Source: Echria macrotheca
Taxonomy: Eukaryota > Ascomycota > Sordariomycetes > Sordariales > Schizotheciaceae
Assembly (NCBI GenBank): GCA_030411725.1
Contig: MU839834.1
Coordinates: forward strand, 1,302,001-1,366,000
DNA length: 64,000 bases
Direction: 5' to 3'
Each line of letters begins with the position of its first letter. The stretch's first letter is position 1. Shown here in pieces: positions 1 to 10,929 of this stretch. A program made the translations under genes and the position numbers. The notes beneath the pieces are model-generated. The model was given only the letters and a program-made list of their open reading frames with translations, had not been told where the DNA came from and searched no databases.

Positions 1-2659
1 GAGACACTGTGTTCGGGCAGCGGATAACTAACCTTGTTCGCAGCGGCGATCAACGGAAGAAACCAAAAGAAGAAAACGGTACCCATGTCTCGGCACTAAC
101 CTGGTCTGTCCATCAATTTTTCGCTTGTCGTTAATGGACATCGGTTGTTAAGCGCCATGGACGCACCCTCCCGCGGAACCAAGCCATGATGAGCCAACCA
201 AGGTCTGGGCGGCATCACAGGACCTGGGAATCGAGACTGCATCGTCCAGATCAGCCGTCTCGCGTGTTGTCCCCTGCCAGTCGAGTTCTGCGCCTGTGTC
301 TGCGGGCCCCTTGCCCGGTCCCTTGTCGACCAGGCCGGGAGAGGCGCTTAAAATCGACTTCGCATGGTCCGCAAGACATCTGACTGGCCGCTTGAACCAT
401 GACCCCGGCCGAGGACGACATCCGCCCGTTGTTGCTGCTTGGCGACCAACACCACTGACGTCCCTCTTTTTTCAGGATTCTGTCGTGATATCATCCAGGA
501 CGATCTGGCTGGTTTTGCTTTCTCGAGATACTACCATGCTGTACGGCCGGAGAGGAAAGCTGATTGAAAGTTCTGACCGTTTCAAAACATGAAAATCTTT
601 CAGTGGGACTAGTGACAAATAGTTGGACCCGACAGTCCGGTTCACGTCGCCGAATGGCTGATTTCCCCTTTCTTTTGACAAATTTCTCTGCTTCACAGGT
701 CCCCGGTTGCTTTGGCGCATTCGATCAGCAATCTTCGTCACGCACCGCATCTTCAGCTTGTCGCTCGAGTCTCTCCCTGCGTGGAGTGTTTGATAGAAGG
801 GTGCTAGAAGCAAGTAGATACCAATTCGCAAGGGAGTACTTAGCTTCAGCCACAACCGTCGTCACAGAGCTTGTGCCGTAGGTCGAGATCAACCAAGGTA
901 GGGCACGGAGATACGGACGAGGGGTGGTGATGGAGAAATCTAAGACGAGCGAATGGAATAGAAGAAAGCTGGGATCGGAGTGGCCCCCGAGATCCATCGG
1001 CATCGACTCCGCTCCTTCCTTCCTTGCTCCCCTCCTCATTTTCAGCGCACATCGGTATCCACACCGAACCCCGATTTCGTATCAACCACGGCCAGCAAGT
1101 TTCAGGAAAGGCTAAGGGCGGTGGGAGATGAGGGGGGAAGGAGGGGTGGAAACCACTGTTTTTGCGCACACAGTGCGTCGCCAGCCAAGCTCAGCTGCTC
1201 TGTCTGCTCCCCGGAAGGTCCCTGACCTTGTGCAGATAGTTAGATCTGAGTGGCTGTCTGTCGCGGATTGGAAATTTCGATTCTTAGCGTCTCTTTTGGC
1301 AGACAACATCTTCACCACGCGACCGAAAAATGACCTGTCATTCCATCCAACCCTTTGCAGTCGGGGGCGTCTCGAGTTCGACAGTTTCTGCAACGCTTGC
1401 CGGATTAGGCCGAGATAACACGAGGCCGAAGAGATGCGAACATGTATCTTTCCCGGCGCTCGAGATGGCAGCATGCAGTCACCGCTGCTTCCTTCTCTAG
1501 GTTTTAGCGTGTCAAAAGATCTTTTTGAATTGCCGTCTCACAGGTATCCGAGGTTGAAGCGTTGTCAAGCACAACTACCGCTATCACGCTCGCGCTTCCG
1601 GTTATCACTTTCTCAACCCCGTCAGCCTAGCAGCCGCCACGATGCTACCTTGGTGCACATCATCAGCATGGCCGCCACCGCCTCGCTGTTTGCGCGCAGC
1701 ACGACGACGTCGGCGTGTCAAGCGCGTTGCTTGCTGCATGGGCCGCGTGGCAGCCAGCCAGCCAAAGCCTGACCCCCTACGATCCTCGTGTTCCTGGCCT
1801 CCGGCATCCAGATGTGACTGCCATGAGCAAGCAAACAAGTGCTGTAGACACTAACTCGGAACTAAACAGGTAGCCAGAGCTGTTCTCTTCTCGGCCTTTG
1901 TCGGCTTGCTGGCTATGTGGTTGCCTGTCTTGCCGCCCAGTCTTGGGAGACTTATTGGATGAGGAGCGAAGTAGACCCCATCGCCATCTCACCGCTGTTT
2001 GTCAAAGTCGATCCCGAGTTAGAAGCATTGCCATGTGTCTGTGTCTTGCGTCTGGTGCCAAGAAAACTGTAGCCCGCTTGCAAGACGTCGACAGAGCCGT
2101 GATAGCTTGGTGGATCCCATCCGACTACTGGCAAACTCCCCCAAACCACACAGTAGGCTAAGACTTGTGGCCATGAATTGGATTTTAGAACCAGTCTGAA
2201 GAATCTGCAATATTGCGCTTGGATTAAAGGGAAGCTGTAACGTTATGAAATTCAAAAATCCTCCCACCCTGGCTGACATTCCCCAAAAATGTAAATGCCC
2301 AGTGTCCAGAGGAGCCACCCTTATCTTGCGAAGAGACAAATGTCGTGTATGCTGTATTTTGGATTGAAATGGAGAACTCGTAATCAAATAAAACAATTGT
2401 GAAATTTGTTGCGCGAGCGACCCGGTGACGGTTGTCGTAATCTGGTGATCTAGAACAGACCCGGGAACGTGCCACAACGAGGCAGAACTTCAAGACGATC
2501 GAAGCTGTTGGTTGATTACCACCCCCCAGGTCGAGAGGTCCGCGGGTTCGAAAGGGGTACCATCGTGCCGCAGGGAATGCATTTGCTATCGCCGTTTCTC
2601 AGGTGGATGTTGCTAAGATCTGTCAGCTATCTTGCCTTCTCGCCGTACTGGAACATGAC
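1..2659. other. Gene-poor left edge
   Basis: I see no gene I can support here. Open frames are short (under about 155 codons), overlap one another on both strands, and show neither a recognisable domain nor a joinable set of splice sites. Distal UTR or promoter sequence of genes outside the window could be included. Confidence 0.5.
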
Positions 2660-3961
2660 TCACAGGCACTTGCATATCCACTTGGCTGGTCTGTCTCTGA
2701 CCCTTTCATCTCCTCCTCCCTTCCTTCCTCTGCCCGGCTTTTCGCTCCGCAGCTCAATGAGGGAACCTGGTGGGTAATAACCCTTGCGGACACCGCACTC
2801 GATACAAAAGCGGCGTATGCCCAGGGTTTCCCGAACACGCGGAGACGAGAGATCCATGGACCCAGATCCACTTGACCTGTTCTGTGCCAGGAGGCTGCTC
2901 CTCGTGAGCGAAGGATCGTAGTGCGGGTTGGAGGACTGCGGGTTGGATGCTGGCGGTGTCTCTTGTCGTGGGGCCACCGTCGAAGTGTCTGATTCATTGT
3001 CGTCTGGTCCATCCACACCATTGTAACGGAACAGTTCGAACTCGCCCGGGCCCTTGATCTTGAAGCAGTGGAAGCAACTAAGGGCGCCGCTGTCCCGCCC
3101 TCCCTGTCCTACCCCTCGCCCTGCTGAGTTGGCCGCGCGGAGAGAGTACCGCTCGTACTCCCTCTCCGCATTCAGCAGAAACGACGTCTTCTCCTGCTCA
3201 GACGCCTGGGAAGGATCCACTCTTGCATGGAGCAACCTGTTGACCTGGGAAAGGCGGATCAGGTCGAGGTAACCGAGGTGTTTTGTGATCTCGCAGAGCA
3301 GCGCCATTGGCAACGCGTTGGTGCCGAGGATGGACGGGACCACCTCTCGCATCCGAGGCATGCCCGGCTGCGAGTACGATGGTATCAGTTCCGAAGGTGG
3401 GTGGTACGAGAGCGGCCCATATGGTTGATACGCGGATGTGTACTGAAAAGACATCGACGGCTGTTGTGAGGGAAGGGAACGTTGCGGATAAGCATATTGG
3501 GGAGCTGGCGAGTACGGCATCGATGCCACTTGGGTTGACAGGTAGGACGGATCCTGGGGATTGCCATGCTGTACCGGGTACTGGGATGGACTGTTGAACA
3601 TGAACGACGATTGGGGTTGTGCGGGATAGATCGGTCGATGTGTGAGCGGTTGCTGTCTCGTCGCGAAGCCCGTCGTAGCGGGGATGGACTCCCGAGGCGG
3701 GACTGCTGGCGACAAAGTCCGCGAGCGTGCTTCATTGTACGAGGTGGATGAAGACGCCGACGAGACCGACGATGATCGCGGTCCAAGGGATGGCCTGAAA
3801 TGCCCCAGATAGGATTCGTTCGGCGGTGGTGAGAAAGACATGGCTGGTAGGATACCTGGGACGTAGAAAGATGGTGCTCGAGAGGCTGGCGCGGGGGCGA
3901 GAGGCCGGTGCGAAGGAGCTCCAAGGCAATGAGGTAGAGTGTAAGTGGTCACTTCAATCAT
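2660..3961 (-). CDS. F-box-like protein with paired-cysteine C-terminus
   Basis: A single-exon frame of 433 codons. Residues 1-205 are low complexity, rich in Pro, Ser, Gln and Tyr. Residues about 216-246 (LPMALLCEITKHLGYLDLIR...) resemble an F-box helix bundle, the part that docks on Skp1 in SCF ubiquitin ligases. C-terminal Cys pairs at about 296/299 (CFHC), 386/389 (CIECG) and 430/432 (CKC) look like a metal-binding module often found after the F-box in fungal proteins of this kind. No leucine-rich or WD repeats are visible, so the substrate is unknown. An inner ATG at 3841 (MSFSPPPNE) is an equally plausible start, because the first 40 residues look like translated leader. It stands alone in a gene-poor region. 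The F-box call is by motif only; the coding call is stronger because the conserved blocks all lie in one frame. Confidence 0.75.
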   Translation of the reverse strand: MIEVTTYTLPHCLGAPSHRPLAPAPASRAPSFYVPGILPAMSFSPPPNESYLGHFRPSLGPRSSSVSSASSSTSYNEARSRTLSPAVPPRESIPATTGFATRQQPLTHRPIYPAQPQSSFMFNSPSQYPVQHGNPQDPSYLSTQVASMPYSPAPQYAYPQRSLPSQQPSMSFQYTSAYQPYGPLSYHPPSELIPSYSQPGMPRMREVVPSILGTNALPMALLCEITKHLGYLDLIRLSQVNRLLHARVDPSQASEQEKTSFLLNAEREYERYSLRAANSAGRGVGQGGRDSGALSCFHCFKIKGPGEFELFRYNGVDGPDDNESDTSTVAPRQETPPASNPQSSNPHYDPSLTRSSLLAQNRSSGSGSMDLSSPRVRETLGIRRFCIECGVRKGYYPPGSLIELRSEKPGRGRKGGGDERVRDRPAKWICKCL

Positions 3962-6900
3962 CTTCGCAGTAGACGATGGGGATATAGAACGGCGTGGAGA
4001 AATCCAGTTTATCGTAGGTTGGTCGAGAACGGCTGGCTACGGAGAAGCCAGCTCCCTTATAAGACGCGACAATTAGGCGGGGGTCGGTTGGCGAGGAAGA
4101 CTGTGGCAGAGGCTGGAGGGTAGCTGCTTGGTGGCTCCTCGGTCACCCGGGGGCTGCTGTTGAGCATCACTGGGGAGTGCTTCCCTGGACACTGTGCCCG
4201 GGAGGCACCTATCAGCGGGTGCTTCAGCCGCCGGCTTCAGGCTTTTCCACTCGATTCCCAGCTAGCTGGGACCGTAGGATCCCGTGCTTCGCCAACCGTG
4301 CCGGACGAAGCGTCTTGGAGTCGTAGAGAGTCCAACCGCATCAATGGACGAGTGGATGGATGTCTTGTCGGAGGCGCGATAGCATGCGGCGTCTGTGAAT
4401 TGCCTGTGGACACTGGGAATTCCACAGTTCGGATTGCGATCATCTGACGGGTACCGAACGCGGTGGCAGAGCAATCGCAGGGGTTGGACACGGGCACCCC
4501 GACGCAGATTCCAACCAGCGGCCTTTGCTCCGACGAGCCCCGTCCGGGCTCGACACGCGATTGGCAATGTCTTGGAGACCTTGCAGCCCCGGATCTCGAC
4601 GCGACACGGCTTCGAAGCCGCCCTCGATGCCCCGCCGGAAAACCCTGCCTCGCAGCAAGTCGAAGCAGCAGACAGGGAGGCAGGCAGCCGGGAGCGGTCC
4701 AACAAGCGCGACAGGCCAACAGGGGGGAACGATGCAGCTCGAGTTGGGCCGCAAGCATCAAAGTAGCCCGACAGGGCAAATGGCACCCTTGACGGTGGAC
4801 ATTGTTGCCGTGATTAGGTGAGTCGTTTTGGATTTCGCATCGCGGAGAAACAGACAAGAAACGGTTTCCCGGGGAGTCAGCCGTGACTGGTCCGCAATCG
4901 GGGCAGGTGGGCAAGGAGAGCAGAGCCTGCTGAGGCTGGCCGTCTCGAAACAGCAGTGCACAGTGTCGGCCGATAAGGTAGGAGATGCAAACCGAAGGCA
5001 CAGTCGACCTCCTTTCCCATTGCATCCATCTCATGGTCTCTGACGGCAAGCGTGTCCGGGTGGTGACTGCCAACTCCAATGCCCGGTGGGTCCCCAACGG
5101 TATGATTTCACCAATGCCAGATGCCAAGTATAGAGAAACCGAATTCCTGAGGCCGGATGAGGCGTTCTTTTTGCGCGGAGTTATTTCCAACGGCCAGGGG
5201 ACCTGCCTCCCAGCGTCCCATTCGATCGAGGACTGCATACTGCCAGGCCTTTAACCGCCCCGAGACCGTGTGTCTCCACTAACTACTGTTCGCCTTGCAT
5301 TGAGGGAAATAGGACGTCTCGAGGTACCTGCCATTACCTTATCTGCGTCTCGAGCATTTGTCACCTCTTGGTGCTCCCGGACGCTCGTCGGTGAAGCAGA
5401 CGGCCGCACACCAGGCACACAGACGGTCGAGGGGACCGGACTGCGGATGGAGGGACCGACAATCATGCGACAAACTTTCTGAGCGATAGCCCTGGGGGAA
5501 GCTGCCCGGATGTCCAGCAGTGGTGCTGGGAAATGCGTGCCGTCCAAGTCCAAAGACAGCTGGCTGCAGGCCGAACAGGCTTGTAGTCAGCCTATAGGAG
5601 TCAAGAGCCACCCCACCCAACTGCAATCAACAAATAAGCGCAAAGCCAACAGTTCACTACCCCCGCCGACTTACCTGCTTGGCCAATCAGAGCTTGACGT
5701 TTGACGCCAGCAGCTGTACTCCACACAGTGTACCCAAGCGGTCGGTACCGAGATTGAGATGTATATCGGCGCTGTGATAGGCGGATATATTGGCCTCGAT
5801 CCAATCTGTCGGGACGTGCCGATCGATCTCGTTGGCTACAGCTGTGGTCTCCCTGACTTTAGCAGCCCGGGAAGGAGATTTCATTCCGACTCTCCCCGCG
5901 CCGTCCAGAGCTGGGGCAGCGTGCTTTGAAACTGATCGGCCAGGCGATTTGATTTATTTCGCTGCTTCCCGGGCTGGAGACGGACACGGAGCGTGTATCA
6001 AAAGAGCCTCTTTGAAATATAGCATCTGTTCTGGATATGAGGCCGGCCCGGTCCTCACTTCGTCTGAGATACCCCGCCCGGGCTGGAATAAGACGCAGTA
6101 TGGTGTGCTCAGCGCGGCTGTTGGTTCGTTGTGTATCGAGGCTCATGGAAGCGCCGTGCAGCTCGGCCGAGAAACCTGGCCCATCTTACGTGGCACGGCA
6201 AAGGCCTCATCGTCTTTTTGCTCGACAGTGCGTGTCGACGATCATTGACGCCACAACGGATGATTGAGGGACGGGAGGATTGTAAATGGGACGAGCCGTC
6301 CCTGCCCTTGAAGCTACGGGGGAATAATCGCCGCAATTTGGCGGCTTTTGCAGCCCGATCTTTTGCCGCAAGCGCGTCAGCTAGCTTCGGCGAACGCTTG
6401 CCGGGCTGCCAATCTATCAGCACAATATCGACCGAGGCAAGTCGACGAAATAAACGACGACGACGTCGCTTTTAGCTTCCTCCCGCATTGCCACGACAGG
6501 GTGCCGGCCAGTGCGGACAAGACCGATCTGCGGTGTGACCCACGTTCTCTTTCCAGAAGCACGACTCTGACTCGTCCAAACCCCGCCCGGCCCAATTACA
6601 CTGGCAGTCTGCAATGCAATTGTCGCACTGGCAGGACACGGCCAGATTCTGTGCAGACAGGCGGCAAACATCGATGTCACCATCCACCGGCCTCTCTCCC
6701 ACATGACTTCGAACCTTTGGACCGGCGAGACGGAGACGAGGGTGGTGAAGCAGCTTGCCGCCAACGCATAACTTGGAGAGCAGGTACCACGGATCGCACC
6801 ATGCATTTCGGGCGAGCTGCAGAATTCTTCTATTTTTCCCGTATAGACGCGCGGAAAAAGGGGGGAGGGGGGGAGGAACACGGGAGCATCGGTAGCCTTC

Positions 6901-8433
6901 TCGGCCTGGATCCGAACAGGAACCTACGTTTCAGCGCATCTTTCGGGCCGTGGACCACACACCTCATCTGTTCCCGAACCGATCGGTCTCGGCCTGGGGA
7001 AATTTCTGCTCGAAGGACTCAGGTCGGTCCCTCCCTCATTGCCGGCACCCTCCAGTATCGTGGAAGGGTCGGTCCCGAGCGCCCTCGCAGATTTCTGCGT
7101 CGGCTCACCCGTCGGCAAAGAGAGCTTCGAAGGCGAGACCACGAGACCACGTTGGTCAATTTACCGAGTTTCCACAGCATTGTTCTGGAATCCAAGGCAG
7201 GTACATGGCGGGGACAACCACCAAAGTACTTTGACGTGCTCCTAACACCCGACTCGTATCTTTCGCATGAATAGCCATCTCCCCTAACCCGTGGTCGCCT
7301 TCTTGGTCGCAGATGCTTCGCTCTACAGCCAACGTCAACGCAGCAAGGCGAACTTACAAGGCAGACCTCATCTCCTTCATACCAACAACACCTAGGAGCC
7401 AGAGGTTTGCTCCCGGTGCTCATGAGACGGCTAGGTATTGTTGAGATGGAGGCCGGACCGGACACAGCCAACACCCACAGCAAAATCTGCCTCGATAAGC
7501 GGCCTGGTAGGGCTGGATCCTTTCCGGGACCATGCGAGGCTGACGGGCTGAGCAAATTTCAGATTTCCTGACCTCTATCAGCTAGCGGCTTTGGATTATC
7601 ACCACGCAAATATGCATACACTGGTCTGTCTTTCGGTCCAACGGTTTTTCGTCATGGGACTGTTTACGGGTGCCTTGGTCGGCGACTTTCTAGCCATGGT
7701 GCTTCACAGCGTCGATCCCCTGACGAGTTCCACCACAATATCCGCCTCTGGTAGCATCAGCGCAATTCCAGCCCGGCATCCCAATCTGACGAGTCCCCCG
7801 TCGCCTTGACTTGGTCTCAAGTGCCACCAGACGAGCTGCCATGGCAATTCCAAGGTGGGTATAAGGCCCATGGCCTCCGGTTCAGGTAAGTCGGTACCCA
7901 AAAGACAAATGAAGCCATCCCGTGGATGAAGAAGATACATCCTCGCCGCAACCACGCCATGGCCCGCCCATTCAATGGTCGACGGCCAAATTGACCAAGG
8001 CAACACACTATAATTATACTAGGGCCCCAGGAGCTGCTCCACCTGGACAGGGTCTTCAATCACAAGGCGACCGCCTCTCCCGCCGGGTGAAGCCGTCTTC
8101 CGCAGCGGCTTTCTATGCTACACCCGGGCACACCACGAATGCCCTTGGCAGTTCGCGCGCGCCTGGAAGGGCCGGTCTGCCAACATTGACGTGGGTGGCC
8201 ACGGCTGAGGGGATGTGACGGGCCACGGCTACAGAAGCGAGCTTTGAGTGACATGTTGGATTGGCCGGTGGGGAAATGCGCCCCAGGAGAGCAACGAGGC
8301 GGCCAGCTTGTGCAGTGTAGGTAACTACCGCGTGTATTCTAGGTTGACACCCTGCCCTTCTTCTGTCCTTGTACTGTACAAACCTCACTGGCGAGCCTTC
8401 GCTTCCGCAGGTCCCTTGGGCCCTGAGCTGTCT
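3962..8433. other. 4.5 kb stretch without a recognisable gene
   Basis: Many overlapping open frames exist in this GC-rich stretch. The longest are at 4237-5238 on the minus strand (333 codons) and 6348-7274 on the plus strand (308 codons, opening with TTG). None has a recognisable domain, and the translations are Arg/Ser/Pro-rich as expected of chance frames. I see no tRNA, rRNA or intact transposon. The 5' end of the F-box gene lies at its left edge and the 3' end of the DUF3176 pseudogene at its right edge. Confidence 0.5.
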
Positions 8434-10585
8434 CTACACCATCCCCTCGACGCCCTCCACCGCCCGAAACCCCCACTGCCCGTCCTCCGCCCGGTACAGC
8501 GCGACACCGATGTGCCCCACACGCTCCCCGACGCCGCCCGGCTCGTCCATGCCGTCTCCGACCCGATCGCGGATCCTCTCGTCGACCCGGCAGAACAACA
8601 GCGGCAGGATTCCGCTCTTCTAGACCGATAATCCGGCCCGGGCGCTGGCTACGATGGTGTAGAACAGGAAGAATAAGCTCAGGAGGACCACTGCGGAAGG
8701 ATACAAAGCCCACAACCACTGCACTTTGACATATGGCATCAGCTGCGTCGCGTACCCATTGTATCTGCCGGCACCCGCGCCGCTGAGTGTGCCGTGCTGT
8801 CTGATATCCGCTGTCAGACCGGCTGCCAGTGTAGCGATCCAAGGTCCCAGCTGGTCGGTCGCGTTCCACATGGCCTCGACCCAGTCCGACGACGAGTCGA
8901 TGGTGCCGGCGTCGGCGTACACGGTGCCCTGCGTGATGCTAGCCATGAAGCCGCGCAGCGCTTCCATGGCCTCGTGCGTCACGGCGAACCGCGTCCCGTT
9001 GTCCATGTTGAACGTGTCGGCGGTCATGTTGACAAAGACATGCTCTGCGCCGTGGGAGCCAGCTCCGCCCCGTCGAAGCGCCGTGGTCGACCAGTTGGCC
9101 ACCATTGACTCGTTTTGCACGCCCGCGTTCACCGAGATGGAGTAGGCCTGTATACAGAACCACAAGGCGCACTCGCTGCCCGACACCATTGTGCCTTCGT
9201 CCTCGCTCTGAGTGACAGAGAGCATCTCGAACACCGAGAAATACGACTGGTCGGTCGCGTTCATCGGGCGGAGCGTCCCATTGGTGGGAGTTACGGAGAA
9301 CTGGCTGAACCCCCTGGCAGCTGTTGGGATGTTGGTGAGTGACGTTGTGGATGTCGTGTAGTTGCAGGTCTTGGCTGTCTCGTTGCAAGCTTTGTATACC
9401 GGGATCGAACCGCATTCTCCGCAGGCAGCTAGAGTGGGTATGATAGGCCACGAGCAGTTTCCTGTCTCGCACTGGGCAGCGAGGACAGGTATCTGGTTCG
9501 AGATGATGCCGCTGTAGACGGCAGCTTTGGTGGAGAGGGCGGGTCCGGCATCTTTGTTTTGTTAGACCTCCCCTTTCCAGTGAATACGAAGATGAGTACC
9601 GGCGAGATATCCCCTCCGCAGATAGGTATCCTAAATCTCGGATCTTGGAGGTGGTTCGGGGCTGTACGACGAGAGAGCCATGCGATGAGGTCTCTGTTCG
9701 AACGTGACCATCTGTTGCGAGAATGTCTCGAAGCCATGAGCCATGACGACGATGAAGGCTCCGATACAAGCCATATGACTTTCTCTCTCTCTCCATTAGT
9801 ATCCACTCACCACCACACCCTCTCCCACGAGAGTTAATAAGAGAAAGAGAAAAGAAACCATCATACCTCAACCGCATCCGCCACAACAACCCCAAACTCC
9901 CCAGCAAACCTCTTGGTCATATCAGCCACCTTGCTCATCCCATCAGAAAAGGGGGGGAAACAAACCTCGAAGCCTCATCAAAAACAACAAGATCCCCCAA
10001 CCGCGCAACCTCCTTCTTCCCGTCCTCCCTCCGTCGCGCAGAACACCAAACCCACTTCCCCTGGCTTATCCCCGCCTCGACGATATTCCCCATCGACACG
10101 CGCACCACCGTGACCAGCGCCACCACCACCGTATCAAAGTGCAGCGACGTGCCGCCGAGGGATTGCGGCATTACCTTCCCGTCGTACGTATACATCACTA
10201 GGCCTAGGGATGTCGCGGCGAGGAGGCAGAGGAGGGTGTACTAGCTTTCTTGCTGCCAGTTCTTTAGGGATGAGGATGGTGGTGATGCGTGTGGTTTGGA
10301 TGGGGAGGTGTATTTATCGTGGGGGGTGATTAGGGATTTTCGTTTGTGTCGGGGGGGTTGGTGGTAGGATGGGGAGGAGGTGGAGGAGGTGGTGCTTGGA
10401 GGACGGGAAAGGGGATGATGTTGAGTAGTAACACTGGGGTCTTTGAGGTTGGATGCCGGGTGAGGGTGAGGCTTCTCGGGGTCGGTGGTCGGTCGGGGCC
10501 GGGCTGTGGCTTCGCTGGGTCGGTTCCTGTTGTTGTCTGGCTCGCCTCGGAGGGAGCTGGCGTATTCACTAGGCAGATCCGTCAT
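8434..10585 (-). pseudogene. DUF3176-family membrane protein, three in-frame TAG codons
   Basis: Four exons join into a 654-codon frame: 10585-9966, 9911-9867, 9778-9600 and 9551-8434, with introns 9912-9965, 9779-9866 and 9552-9599. All introns have GT/AG ends, and clear branch sites are visible in the second (CTAAT) and third (CTAAC). Translation shows DUF3176 landmarks: an N-terminal segment with TYDGK, the FDEASRG...GSLGLLWR block, a membrane segment before FSQQM, DAGPALSTKAAVYSG, the CETGNCSWP cysteine motif, many N-glycosylation sites and a C-terminal membrane helix (YPSAVVLLSLFFLFYTIV). The frame is interrupted only by TAG at 10241-10243 (codon 115), 9631-9633 (codon 271) and 8620-8622 (codon 592). 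The last falls just before KSGILPLLF, where the family normally has Trp. No frameshift or broken splice site is seen. These proteins are fungal, multi-pass and of unknown function. The gene is probably recently inactivated; sequencing error at three sites is unlikely but possible. Confidence 0.8.
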
Positions 10586-10929
10586 GGCGCTGAGCGTGCG
10601 GCCACAGCCCTTGAGATACAAGATAGGGATGAGGCGACTAGGAAAATGTAACCAGACGAAGTGATGCCGGCAGGTTTTGCTTTGTGATGGTGCTGGACCA
10701 CTGAAAAAGGCACGCACCTGTCTCCTTATCGACATCAAAAGGACCAGTCACGGAAAGCTGCGCTGTATTCGCTCTTTCTATTCCCATGCTAACAACTCGC
10801 TGAGGTCGCTCTTTCTATTCCCGGTTGCGGTGCCACAATATCCCAGATACCCAGCTCCATTGGCACGCGTCGCCAGTCCACGAGTAAAGGGGTGCTTGAC
10901 AACAGTACTAGCACGAAAATCCACCACCC
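10586..10929. other. Short spacer between pseudogene and EF-hand gene
   Basis: 344 bp between the start of the DUF3176 pseudogene and the 3' end of the EF-hand/ZZ gene, both on the minus strand. It should hold the promoter remnant of the former and the 3' UTR of the latter. I see no specific motif. Confidence 0.4.

Noticed and set aside
2535..2560. tRNA-like GGGTTCGAAA motif
   Set aside because: No paired T-stem and no other cloverleaf arms nearby.
4237..5238. 333-codon minus-strand frame with ATG
   Set aside because: No recognisable domain, Arg/Ser/Pro-rich composition, and several other frames are open over the same bases on both strands. This is typical of chance frames in GC-rich DNA.
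6348..7274. 308-codon plus-strand frame
   Set aside because: Begins with TTG, no domain or compositional sign of coding, no supporting splice structure.
9300..9330. Suspected frameshift in the DUF3176 pseudogene
   Set aside because: On recount the run is five C (five G on the coding strand), and the frame is continuous from the Cys motif through SQFSVTPTNG to the C-terminus.
9380..9410. tRNA T-arm-like sequence (GGTTCGATCCCGG on the minus strand)
   Set aside because: The stem does not pair fully, no acceptor or anticodon arm is found, and it codes for conserved residues of the DUF3176 protein.
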